A stretch of DNA of 64,000 bases from Endosaccharibacter trunci. GTDB lineage: Bacteria; Pseudomonadota; Alphaproteobacteria; Acetobacterales; Acetobacteraceae. The translations under genes and the position numbers were made by a program. The DNA is taken from positions 124,001-188,000 of the forward strand of contig JAMSKV010000006.1 in the NCBI GenBank assembly GCA_024515975.1, given 5' to 3'. This document shows, piece after piece, positions 45,579 to 53,870 of this stretch. Below the pieces are notes generated by a model. The model was not told where the DNA came from. It saw nothing but the letters and a program-made list of their open reading frames with translations, and made no database searches. The stretch's first letter is position 1; each line of letters starts with the position of its first letter.

Positions 45579-46934
45579 TCAGGCCGCAGGGCGGATGGCG
45601 CCGGGGACCGGTAGGGCGAGGTCGTCGCCGGACGGCGCCGGCAGACGGCCGTGCAAGGCCGCGTCGAGCTGGTCGCGGTCAAGCACGCCTTCCCAGCGCG
45701 CGACCACGATGGTGGCGACCGCATTGCCGATGAAGTTGGTGAGCGAGCGGCACTCGCTCATGAACCGGTCCACGCCCAGGATCAGGGCGATGCCGGCCAC
45801 GGGGATGGTGGGCATGATCGACAGGGTCGCGGCGAGGGTGATGAACCCCGCCCCCGTGACGCCGGCGGCGCCTTTGGACGACACCATCGCCATGGCCAGA
45901 AGCAGAAGCTGCTGGCCCAGGCCGAGATGGATGCCGTAGGCCTGCGCGATGAACAAGGCGGCCAGCGTTATGTAGATGTTGGTGCCGTCGAGATTGAACG
46001 AATAGCCGGTGGGCACGACCAGGCCGACCACCGATTTCGGGCAGCCGGCCCGTTCCATCTTCTCCAGCAGGCTCGGCAAGGCGCTTTCGGACGACGACGT
46101 GCCCAGCACCAGCAGCAATTCGGCCTTCAGATAGGCGATCAGCCGCAGGATGGAGAAGCCGCACAGCCGGGCGACGGTGCCCAGCACCACCAGCACGAAC
46201 AGCAGGGAGGTCAGATAGAAGGTGCCGACCAGGGCAGCGAGATTGGCCAGCGTGCCCACGCCGTACTTGCCGATGGTGAAAGCCATGGCGCCGAACGCGC
46301 CGATCGGCGCCGCCTTCATCAGGATGCCGACGATGCGAAAGGCGATCGCCGACACGTCCTCGATCAAACCCAGCACGCGTTCCCCGCGCTGCCCGGCGAG
46401 TGCCAGGGCCACCCCGGTCAGGATCGCCACGAAGAGCGCCTGCAGGATGTTGCCCGAGGTGAAGGCGGACACGAAGGTATCGGGGATGATGCCGAGCAGG
46501 AAGCCGGTGACGGTGGTCTCGTGCGCGCGTTCGGCATATTGCGCTGCCACCCCGCCGCCATGGGTGCTGGCCGGATCGACGTGCATGCCGCTGCCGGGCT
46601 GAAGCCCATTGGCGACGACGAGGCCGACGATCAGCGCGAGCGTGGAGAAGAACAGGAAATACGCGAAGGTCTTGCCGGCGACGCGGGCGGTGGCCCGCAG
46701 GTCGCGCATGCCGGCGATCCCGGAGACGATGGTCAGAAAGATCACCGGCGGGATGATCATCTTCACCAGGCGGATGAACCCGTCGCCGAGCGGCTTCAGC
46801 GCCTCGCCCGTGTGCGGCCAGACATGGCCGATCACCACGCCGGCGACGATCGCCACCAGCACCTGGGTGTAGAGATGCGCGTACCAGGGGCGCCTGGCGT
46901 GCGGGGCGGCCGCATGGGCTGGCTGTATCATCAT
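45579..46934 (-). CDS. dctA: C4-dicarboxylate:cation symporter
   Basis: This 451-residue DAACS-family transporter has [40 protein letters not shown] (serine-rich reentrant loop), [20 protein letters not shown] and [20 protein letters not shown], all family signatures. It imports succinate, fumarate and malate with protons or sodium. The start at 46934 has AGGAA seven bases upstream; the longer frame to 46982 has no such site. It is divergent from dctBD, the expected regulators. Confidence 0.95.
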   Translation of the reverse strand: MMIQPAHAAAPHARRPWYAHLYTQVLVAIVAGVVIGHVWPHTGEALKPLGDGFIRLVKMIIPPVIFLTIVSGIAGMRDLRATARVAGKTFAYFLFFSTLALIVGLVVANGLQPGSGMHVDPASTHGGGVAAQYAERAHETTVTGFLLGIIPDTFVSAFTSGNILQALFVAILTGVALALAGQRGERVLGLIEDVSAIAFRIVGILMKAAPIGAFGAMAFTIGKYGVGTLANLAALVGTFYLTSLLFVLVVLGTVARLCGFSILRLIAYLKAELLLVLGTSSSESALPSLLEKMERAGCPKSVVGLVVPTGYSFNLDGTNIYITLAALFIAQAYGIHLGLGQQLLLLAMAMVSSKGAAGVTGAGFITLAATLSIMPTIPVAGIALILGVDRFMSECRSLTNFIGNAVATIVVARWEGVLDRDQLDAALHGRLPAPSGDDLALPVPGAIRPAA

Positions 46935-47099
46935 GCTCGGGTTCCTCGCGATATCGCGCGCCTTGTGCCGGCGCGTCTTCATCAGCGTGCAGTTTCAACC
47001 CTTCCGCGATGCGGCCTCGCTTTTTCGGTGTGCAGCGCGAAAAACAAAGCCGTAACAATAGATTACTGCGTTTCTCTGCCGTCTCTCGTCCCGAAAACG

Positions 47100-47138
47100 G
47101 CACACGTCACAACGGGCCCGTGTGCTGGTTTCGGCACA
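47100..47138. promoter_or_regulatory. Overlapping GTGTGC/GCACA dyads in the dctA-dctB spacer
   Basis: GCACACG (47100-47106) and CGTGTGC (47119-47125) form one dyad. TGTGC (47121-47125) and GCACA (47134-47138) form a second that shares the middle arm. Spacing and sequence resemble the TGTGC-N8-GCACA sites described for rhizobial DctD, recalled rather than checked. I could not find a convincing sigma-54 -24/-12 promoter for dctA. Confidence 0.45.
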
Positions 47139-47159
47139 GCGACGTGCTAGGATTCGCCG

Positions 47160-48887
47160 GTGCGTATCGCCTCCGCTCCGATCCGGCCGGTGCTTCTGCT
47201 GCTCGCGGCCCTGGTCTGCGCCGGGCTGGCGTCCCTGGCGGCGGGCGCGCTGGTAGAGCGTGCCGCCATTCGCGGCCTGCTCGGCCAGGCCCGCTCGGAT
47301 GCCGAATTGCGGGCCGCGCTGCTGAACAGCGAGATCGCCCGCTTCCGTTTGCTGCCTTTGGCGCTGGCCGACGATCGAGACATCCTGGCCGGATTGTCTG
47401 GCGATGCCGCAGACCGCGCGGCGCTGAACCGCAAGCTGGCCGGCCTCGCCGTCACCACCGGCGCCGCGGTGATCTACGTGGTCGGGCGCGATGGCATCGC
47501 GGTCGCGGCCAGCAACTGGGCGCAGCCGGACAGCTTCGTCGGACGCGACTACCGGTTCCGCCGCTATTTCCGGCGGGCGATCTCGCAGGGCGAGGATGAC
47601 CAGTTCGCCCGCGGCACGGTGAGCCGCAATCCCGGCCTGTATCTCGCGCGACGCAACGAAGCCGGCGGCGTGACGGTGGTGAAGGTCGAGTTCTACCGCC
47701 TTGAAGCCGAATGGGCTCGCGCCGGTGGCATCACCTTCGTCGAGAATCCGGACGGGGTGGTGCTGGTGAGCAGCCGGGCGGATTGGCGGTTCGGCCTGTC
47801 GCGTCCGCTGTCGCGGGCGCGTGCCGACGCATTCAGCGAAGAAGCGAGCATCGCGCCCACGCTTCTGAAAGCGCTGCCGGTTCGGGCGGGCAGGCAGGAC
47901 GGCCGCGTTTCGGTGGATGGGCGCGCCTTCGTGTCCGCCTCGGTGAGCACCGGCGAGCCGGGCTGGCGGCTGAGCCTGCTGCTGCCCGTCGGCGCGGGGC
48001 CGAAGGACGCGGCGCGCGGGGCGATGGCGGTGACGGCGCTCGCTGTTCTGTTGGCCGCGTCGCTGCTCTGGGCGATGGGGGCGCGGCGACGGCGTGTGCG
48101 GCGGCAAACGGCCGAGCTGGAGCGGGCGGTGGCGTCGCGCACGGCGGAGCTGACGCGGGAGATGGAGGAGCGCCGGGAGATCGAGGCGCGCGCGGCCGAT
48201 CTGCGCGAGCGTTTGCGCCAGGCCAACCGTCTGGCGTCGCTGGGCCAGGTGACGGCCAGCGTGGCGCACGAGACCGCGCAGCCGGTGGCGGCCATCCGAA
48301 CCTATTCCGAGACCAGCGAGATGCTGCTGGATCGCGGCGACCTGGATACGGTGCGGGGCAATCTCCAGGCGATCCGGCGTCTGGCCGATCGCGTGGGGGC
48401 GGTGACCACGGAGCTGCGCGGCTTCGCACGGCGGGCGACCGGGCAACTCCGGCCCGTGGCGCTGAGCGAGGTGATCGACGGCGCCTTGCTGATCCTGCGC
48501 GAACAGCTCAACGCGATCCGGCTGGAACGGCCTGTGGTAGACCCGGCTCTGCGCGTGATCGGCGGCCGCGTGCGTCTGGAACAGGTGCTGGTGAACCTGT
48601 TGCAGAATGCGATCGAGGCGCTGGCCGGGCGGCCGGATGCGCGTGTCGATCTGGTTGTCGCGGCGGAGGGCGAAACGGTGCGTCTGATGGTGTCGGATAA
48701 CGGGCCGGGCATTCCCCCGGCGGTGGCGGATCGTTTGTTCACCCCGTTCATGACCACGCGCGACAATGGGCTGGGGCTCGGCCTGGTGATCGCGCAGGAC
48801 ATCATGAGCGATCTGGGCGGCTCTCTGCGCCTGCTGGAGCGTACTGAAGGCGCGGCGTTCGAGATCACGATGCGGGCGGCGTCGTGA
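47160..48887 (+). CDS. dctB: C4-dicarboxylate sensor histidine kinase
   Basis: This 575-residue membrane kinase has a first membrane helix at residues 8-32 and a periplasmic double-PAS-type sensor (AVIYVVGRDGIAVAASNWAQ, VGRDYRFRRYF, GLYLARRN). A second helix lies near residues 285-305, then a coiled coil, the H-box ASVAHETAQPVAAIRTYSE, the N-box NLLQNAIEALAG and the G-boxes DNGPGIPPAV and GLGLGLVIAQDIM. The sensor matches dicarboxylate-binding DctB proteins. The start is GTG with AGGA seven bases ahead. It overlaps dctD by GTGA. Confidence 0.93.
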   Translation: MRIASAPIRPVLLLLAALVCAGLASLAAGALVERAAIRGLLGQARSDAELRAALLNSEIARFRLLPLALADDRDILAGLSGDAADRAALNRKLAGLAVTTGAAVIYVVGRDGIAVAASNWAQPDSFVGRDYRFRRYFRRAISQGEDDQFARGTVSRNPGLYLARRNEAGGVTVVKVEFYRLEAEWARAGGITFVENPDGVVLVSSRADWRFGLSRPLSRARADAFSEEASIAPTLLKALPVRAGRQDGRVSVDGRAFVSASVSTGEPGWRLSLLLPVGAGPKDAARGAMAVTALAVLLAASLLWAMGARRRRVRRQTAELERAVASRTAELTREMEERREIEARAADLRERLRQANRLASLGQVTASVAHETAQPVAAIRTYSETSEMLLDRGDLDTVRGNLQAIRRLADRVGAVTTELRGFARRATGQLRPVALSEVIDGALLILREQLNAIRLERPVVDPALRVIGGRVRLEQVLVNLLQNAIEALAGRPDARVDLVVAAEGETVRLMVSDNGPGIPPAVADRLFTPFMTTRDNGLGLGLVIAQDIMSDLGGSLRLLERTEGAAFEITMRAAS

Positions 48888-50164
48888 GTGCCGCTGCCGG
48901 CACCGTTCTGCTGGTCGATGACGACGCGGATGCGCGCGAGGCGACGCGGCAATTGCTGATGCTGGGCGGGTTCTCCGTGCGCGCCCTGGCCGATCCGATC
49001 GAGGCGTCGCGCCTGTTGGGGCCGGAATTCCCGGGCGTTCTGGTGACGGATGTGCGGATGCCGCGTTTGTCGGGGATCGACCTGTTCGACCAGGTCCGGG
49101 CCCGCGATCCGGAACTGCCTGTGATCCTGATCACAGGCCATGGCGACGTGCCGATGGCGGTGGATGCGCTGAAGCGCGGGGCCTGGGATTTCCTGTCCAA
49201 GCCGTTCGACGGCGACGCGCTTCGGGCCAGCGTGGCGCGGGCATCCGCGGCGCGGACCCTGGTGCTGGAGAACCGGGCGCTGCGCGAGGATGCGGAGCGC
49301 AGCGCCGTGGGCGGGCTGATCGGCGATTCCGCGCCGATCCGGGCGTTGCGGGCAAGGTTGCCCGTCCTGGCGGAAGCCGATCTCGATCTGCTGATCGAGG
49401 GCGGGGACGGCACCGGCAAGACCATGCTGGCGCGAGCGATCCATCGCAGCAGCCGGCGCGCCCGGCATCGTCTGACCGTGGTCGATTGCGCCACCGCCTC
49501 CGCGCCGGAGATCCTGCCGTCCCTGTTCGCGCGTGGCGGCACGATCTCGCGCACCCATCGCGGCACGCTGCTTCTGGCCGGGCTGCATCGCGCCTCGGAC
49601 GCGCTGCAGGACCGGCTGGCGCTTCTGGCCGAAACGCGATCCGTGGGCGCGGATGCGCGCGAACCGGAAACGCTCGATCTGCGCATGATCGCCACCGTTC
49701 TGGAAACCGATCGCGGGCGCGTGCGGCCGGATCTGTTTCACCGCCTGGGCGGGATGCCGCTGCGGATGCCGCCCCTGAGCGAACGGCGCGAGGATATTCC
49801 GCTGTTGTTCGCGTTTCTGGTGGCACGGGCCGCCGAGGGCCTGCGCCAGCCTGCTCCGCCTCTGCGCGATCTGCCCTATACGCTGGCCGGGCGGGACTGG
49901 CCGGGCAATGTGCGCGAGCTGGCGAACTATGCCGAGCGTTTCTGTCTGGGCCTGGCCGACGCGGCGGAAAACGCCGCGGGCGGCGCGCTTCTGCTGGGCG
50001 ACCGGATGGATGCGTTCGAGCGCACCCTGATCGAGGACGCGGTGCGCGCCGCCGACGGCGATGTGAGCCGGGCCGTGGTGGCGCTGGGGATCCCGCGCAA
50101 GACGTTCTACTACCGGGTCAAACGGTTGGGGCTCGATCTGTCGAGCCTGCGCGGGCGGCGGTGA
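48884..50164 (+). CDS. dctD: DctD-type response regulator with degenerate AAA+ domain
   Basis: This 426-residue protein has a receiver domain with phospho-acceptor Asp56 (VLVTDVRMPRLSG) and Lys in LSKPFDG. An NtrC-like AAA+ domain follows, with P-loop GGDGTGKT at residues 173-180, then an arginine-finger region VRPDLFHRLGG and a Fis-type HTH (VALGIPRKTFYYRVKRLGL). Two hallmarks are absent: the GAFTGA sigma-54 loop and the Walker B Asp-Glu (GTLLLAGLHRAS in place of GTLFLDEIG). ATP hydrolysis and sigma-54 activation therefore look unlikely, and it may act as a plain DNA-binding regulator of dctA. Confidence 0.88.
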   Translation: MSAAAGTVLLVDDDADAREATRQLLMLGGFSVRALADPIEASRLLGPEFPGVLVTDVRMPRLSGIDLFDQVRARDPELPVILITGHGDVPMAVDALKRGAWDFLSKPFDGDALRASVARASAARTLVLENRALREDAERSAVGGLIGDSAPIRALRARLPVLAEADLDLLIEGGDGTGKTMLARAIHRSSRRARHRLTVVDCATASAPEILPSLFARGGTISRTHRGTLLLAGLHRASDALQDRLALLAETRSVGADAREPETLDLRMIATVLETDRGRVRPDLFHRLGGMPLRMPPLSERREDIPLLFAFLVARAAEGLRQPAPPLRDLPYTLAGRDWPGNVRELANYAERFCLGLADAAENAAGGALLLGDRMDAFERTLIEDAVRAADGDVSRAVVALGIPRKTFYYRVKRLGLDLSSLRGRR

Positions 50165-50195
50165 TGGATCAAAAGCGTGCCGTCAGCGCCTCATT

Positions 50196-50223
50196 GGCAC
50201 CCTACTGTAGTTTCGAAGGTGCC
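50196..50223. terminator. GGCACC/GGTGCC hairpin after dctD
   Basis: A 6-bp stem with a 16-nt loop lies 31 bp after the dctD stop. It could end the dctBD transcript or mark the edge of the adjacent insertion-sequence remnant. Confidence 0.35.
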
Positions 50224-50281
50224 GAACTTGTCGCTGTCTCTCGGGGTATGGTTGCCTAAAGGCAGGTCGGAAGCTCCCCAT

Positions 50282-50886
50282 GCTGGGCCTTTACCATCCC
50301 GGTTAGAGACGACACACGCCCAGTCTCGTGTTCCGATGGATTGAATTCGGTCTGGGTCGTTGATGATGAAGCGCCGGGCGCTTTGGCGGGCGTCGAGGAT
50401 ATGTTCGTAGCTGTCCCGGACTTGTGTGCAGAGCTTGTTCTGCCGCAGCTAGGCCCAGACGTTCTCCAAGGGATTCAACTCGGGTGAGTAAGGCGTCAGG
50501 GACAACAGGGTGATGTTGTCGGGGACGAGGAGCCTCTTGCCGCCTTGATGCCAGCCGGCGCCGTCGCAGACGGAGACGGCATGGGCGCCCGGTTCGACCT
50601 CGGCGCTGATCTCCTGAAGATGCAGGTTCATGGCTTTGGCGTTGGCGTAGGGCATGATCATGACGGCGCCGGTGGCTCTGGCGAGGCAGATGGCGCCGAA
50701 GATGTGGGTGGAGATATGGCGGTTGTCGCGACCCATGCGCGACTGCGAGCCGACCGGCGCCCAGATGTAGGCGTGGCCGCCCTTTTGGCCTACGCCGGCT
50801 TCGTCCTGGAACCAGATCTCGAGCGGGTGGCCGGCCGCCGTCTGGGGGAGCGCGGCTCTGACCAGATCGGCGAAGGAAGGTGGCTC
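50282..50886 (-). pseudogene. Decayed IS630-family transposase
   Basis: The minus strand encodes the C-terminal DDE part of an IS630/Tc1-like transposase: EIWFQDEAGVGQKGG (first Asp), HAVSVCDGAGWHQGGKRLL (second Asp) and YSPELNPLENVWA (Glu). An in-frame TAG at 50451-50449 follows VWA where the family continues, and the matching continuation LRQNKLCTQVRDSYEHILDA reads on to about 50282. The N-terminal DNA-binding half is missing beyond about 50886. The gene is thus truncated and interrupted. The surrounding stretches, 50224-50281 and 50887-51043, show no other gene. Confidence 0.85.
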
Positions 50887-51043
50887 ACGAGGACACCCGT
50901 CATCAGCCTCGCCACCGGCCTGAAACGTCTCGGCGCCGGCGGGGCGGTCTTCGGAGCGTCCGGTTCAGCGCAACGCGGGAGAAGGCGGGGGCGGCATCAT
51001 AGCAGCTTAGGAAGACGAAGTCGGAACGGGACGACCGGTCGGC

Positions 51044-52243
51044 TCAAGCAACGGCGCGTGGGCCGGGGCGAAAGGCATGGCGGCGGTCGGCGAGCACCAC
51101 CGCGAGGGCGACAGCGACGAAGGCGCCGGCGGCTGGGGCGAGGGCAACTCCGCCCCAGCGGTCGAGCAGTGCGCCGCCGAGCAAGCCCCCGGCGGCGATG
51201 GCGGTGTTCCAGGTCGTGGTGATCATGGCGTTGGCGAGATCGACACCGTCGCCCGCCGCATCTCCCGCCGCGGTCTGCAGTTGCGTCGCCGCGCCGCCGA
51301 AGGACAGGCCCCAAAGCAGGACGGCAAACACGATGGCGGCGGGATGGGCGGGCAGCAGCGCCAGCACGATCGCGACGAGTGCGAAGCCGGCAAGGCTGGC
51401 GAGGGCGAGGCGGCGCAACGCGTGGTCGATCAGCAGGCCGGTCAGCCAGATGCCGGCGAGCGCAGAGATACCGAAGCCCAGCAGCAGAAGGTCGAGGTAT
51501 CTTTGCAGATCGGAAGGTGCCGCCAACGGTGCCACGTAGGTGTAGAGGATGTTGTGTGCCGTCATCCAGGCGAGGATGACCAGCAACACCGGCCGGATGC
51601 CGGGGGTGCGGAATACGCGCGCCAACGAAGGCCGCCCGGCCGCCGCCTGCCCTGGAAAATCTGGTACTGCGGCCGATACCCACAGGATCAACAGCACGGT
51701 GGTTGCGGACATGGCGCCGAACGCGGCGCGCCAGCCGATCGCGTTGCCCAGGAAGGTGCCGATCGGCACGCCGATTGAGAGGGCCACCGGGGTGCCGGCC
51801 ATGGCGACTGCCAGCGCCCGCCCCTGCAGACGCTCGCTCACCAGGCGCCGGGCGTAGCCGGCCAGCAGGCCCCAGGCCAACCCGGCGGCGACGCCGGCGC
51901 CGAAGCGCGCGACAAGGGCCAGACGGTAGTCCGCGCATAGCGCCGTGCCAGCGTTGCACAGCAGAAAGCCGCCGATCGCCGCAAGCAAAGTCGGGCGGCG
52001 GCGGAAGCCCTGCGTCCAGGTGACAAGGGGGATCGCCGCGAGGAGGGAGCCTGCAGCGTAGGCGGTGACGAGTTGCCCGGCCAGGGGCTGGGATACGTGC
52101 AGTCCTGCGGCGATGCGGGGCAGCAGTCCTGCCGGCAGCGTTTCGGTCAGGATCGCAGTGAATCCTGTCATTGCCAGCGCCAACAGCGCGGAGAGCGGCA
52201 GGACGTCCCGCTGGGCGGTGGCTCGTTGATGCGACGTCGTCAT
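51044..52243 (-). CDS. MFS transporter, DHA1 (drug/sugar efflux) type
   Basis: This 399-residue, 12-helix major facilitator has the DHA1-like N-half TGFTAILTETLPAGLLPRIA, GQLVTAYAAGSLLAAIPLV, RRPTLLAAIGGFLLCNAGTA and VSERLQGRALAVAMAGTPVA. It resembles AraJ/YdhP-type efflux proteins. ATG 52243 is chosen because the family alignment starts at MTTSHQ and GGA precedes it; an upstream in-frame ATG (52276) falls in the operator region. It is divergent from a TetR gene with a dyad in the spacer, the usual set-up for drug-responsive efflux. The substrate is unknown. Confidence 0.9.
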   Translation of the reverse strand: MTTSHQRATAQRDVLPLSALLALAMTGFTAILTETLPAGLLPRIAAGLHVSQPLAGQLVTAYAAGSLLAAIPLVTWTQGFRRRPTLLAAIGGFLLCNAGTALCADYRLALVARFGAGVAAGLAWGLLAGYARRLVSERLQGRALAVAMAGTPVALSIGVPIGTFLGNAIGWRAAFGAMSATTVLLILWVSAAVPDFPGQAAAGRPSLARVFRTPGIRPVLLVILAWMTAHNILYTYVAPLAAPSDLQRYLDLLLLGFGISALAGIWLTGLLIDHALRRLALASLAGFALVAIVLALLPAHPAAIVFAVLLWGLSFGGAATQLQTAAGDAAGDGVDLANAMITTTWNTAIAAGGLLGGALLDRWGGVALAPAAGAFVAVALAVVLADRRHAFRPGPRAVA

Positions 52244-52255
52244 TCCGTCAATTCC

Positions 52256-52269
52256 GGATCGTTCGATCC
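52256..52269. promoter_or_regulatory. Palindrome GGATCG-TT-CGATCC between MFS and TetR genes
   Basis: A dyad with 6-bp arms lies 13 bp upstream of the MFS start and 74 bp from the TetR start. This is the expected place for a TetR-family operator controlling both genes. Confidence 0.55.
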
Positions 52270-52342
52270 AGAACATCAGAGTGACGAGTCAGCTTGTCAA
52301 CGACTTATGGACTGACCATTCTAGATTCGGAGGGTAAACGTC

Positions 52343-52987
52343 ATGGTGCGAACCGGCAGACCACGCGGCTTCGACCGGGATGAGGCGGTGCAGGAGGCGA
52401 TGCTCCTGTTCTGGGAGCACGGCTTCGAGGGTACCTCGCTCGATCGGCTGCGTCGGGCCATGGGCGGTATCTCGTCGGCGAGCTTCTACGCGGCGTTTAG
52501 CTCGAAGCAGTCGCTCTATCGCGAGGCGCTGCAGCGCTACCTCTCTTCCCACGGACAGGTCATGGCGGCACTGCGCGATCCGGCCCTGTCGCCACGCCGC
52601 CGGATCGAGCAGGCGCTGCGCGGCTCGGCCGCCATGCAGACGGAGGCCGGCCATCCGGGCGGCTGCATGGTGGCGCTATCGGCGACGATCGGTTCTGGGG
52701 AGGACGCGGAGGCGCGCGCACTGACAGAAGCGGAGCGAGCGTCGAACCGCCAGGCAATTGCCGCATGCGTCCGCGAAGCCGTGGAATCCGGCGAACTTGA
52801 TGCCGATATCGACGTGACTGGTCTCTCGACCCTGTTAGAGGGCCTATTGATTGGGTTGTCGATCCAGGCCCGCGACGGCGTGCCGGCAACGGCCATCGAC
52901 GCGGCGGTGACGGCAGCGCTGTCGGCTTGGGACAGCCACCGTCGCCCGGGCATACAACCATCGCCGAAGAGGAAACGCGGCGGCTAA
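52343..52987 (+). CDS. TetR-family transcriptional regulator
   Basis: This 214-residue regulator has N-terminal HTH RPRGFDRDEAVQEAMLLFWE, FEGTSLDRLRRAMGGISSAS and FYAAFSSKQSLYREALQRYL, a classic TetR fold with the FYAAFxSK recognition segment. A helical ligand domain follows (HPGGCMVALSATIG). GGAGGG lies just ahead of the start. It probably represses the divergent MFS gene. The pair sits between two transposase remnants, which points to acquisition by transfer. Confidence 0.92.
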   Translation: MVRTGRPRGFDRDEAVQEAMLLFWEHGFEGTSLDRLRRAMGGISSASFYAAFSSKQSLYREALQRYLSSHGQVMAALRDPALSPRRRIEQALRGSAAMQTEAGHPGGCMVALSATIGSGEDAEARALTEAERASNRQAIAACVREAVESGELDADIDVTGLSTLLEGLLIGLSIQARDGVPATAIDAAVTAALSAWDSHRRPGIQPSPKRKRGG

Positions 52988-53103
52988 ACAGAACCGCCAC
53001 CTGCGACGTGCTGAAGTGCGAGACAACGTCCGAGGAAATATTTAACCTCGTATTGTGCGAAATATTGGCACGATTGCCGCCAAGGATAGTGGCGAGGCTG
53101 AGG

Positions 53104-53800
53104 CTACGGAAGCGACAGTGTCTCAGAAGCAGACGGCCCCATCTCCACGAGAGCCGATCCTAGTGGGATGTTAGCCCGTTTGGCGAGGATGCGCATTCTG
53201 GCTGCGAGTGATCGTTCGTTGAGGCGCCAGACGCATTCGGCGAGAAAGAGCGGGAAGTGCTGGCGCGGGATGCCATTGTATTGACGCAGGTGTCGCCTGG
53301 CCTGGCTCCGGAAGTTCTCGATGCCGTTGATGGGGTTGCGCGCTTCTACGAAGCGCTCGGTGTGATTGATGCGCCGGTGGTGGAGTTTCGAGATGTCGAG
53401 TTTGTTATAGGCTTGCCAGGAGTCGCTGTAGACGATCGATTGCGTTTGAACTCTCTCGCGTATGATCGGCAGGAGTGTCGATGATCCGGCGTCGGGGATC
53501 ATGATGGCGTGGACGCGGCCTTGGCGTTTGAGACGGCCGAAGACCGCGACCTTCCCCGCCGCGTCCTCGCCTGCCCTTGCGGGGACCGCCGAGATAGATC
53601 TCGCCGACCACGACGGTGTTGTCGGCGGCTTCTTCAGCGCTGATCTCGCGCAGCTTGCGATGGAACAGGGCGCGGTGGTGCGATCGACACCGACCGGATC
53701 GGCCGCCGTGCGGGCGGGCGTGCCCACGACGAGGTGTTCCAGAAGCCCGTTCCGTATGGTCGCAGGCAAGCGGCTTCGGCGACGGACTTTCATGACGCAT
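53104..53800 (-). pseudogene. Frameshifted IS1595-family (ISXO2-like) transposase
   Basis: The minus strand opens with MKVRRRSRLPATIRNGLLEH and closes with the typical IS1595 tail VYSDSWQAYNKL, RRINHTERFVEARNPINGIE and FPLFLAECVWRLNERS. In the middle the family sequence (FHRKLREISAEEAADNT, GEIYLGGPRKGRRGRGG) is found only in another frame, between about 53560 and 53690, so two compensating frameshifts are present. The first catalytic Asp (normally in VDESYFGG) is replaced (VVGEIYLGG). The element is inactive. The 52988-53103 spacer before it holds nothing recognisable. Confidence 0.85.
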
Positions 53801-53844
53801 TCCAGACCCCTCTGCGCTTACCTATGCCAGCTCCAGTCTCTCTG

Positions 53845-53867
53845 CTTCTTTTCTTCAGAAAAAGAAG
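53845..53867. terminator. Terminator-like hairpin after the POT transporter, same family as 11587-11612
   Basis: CTTCTTTT (53845-53852) pairs with AAAAGAAG (53860-53867). Read on the minus strand it is CTTTTTCTGAAGAAAAGAAGC, nearly identical to the element after the GH15 gene. It lies 4 bp beyond the transporter stop. Confidence 0.7.
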
Positions 53868-53870
53868 ACC

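Noticed and set aside
53104-53793. Intact IS1595 transposase
   Set aside because: The middle of the frame does not match the family. The matching residues lie in another frame, and the first catalytic Asp is missing.
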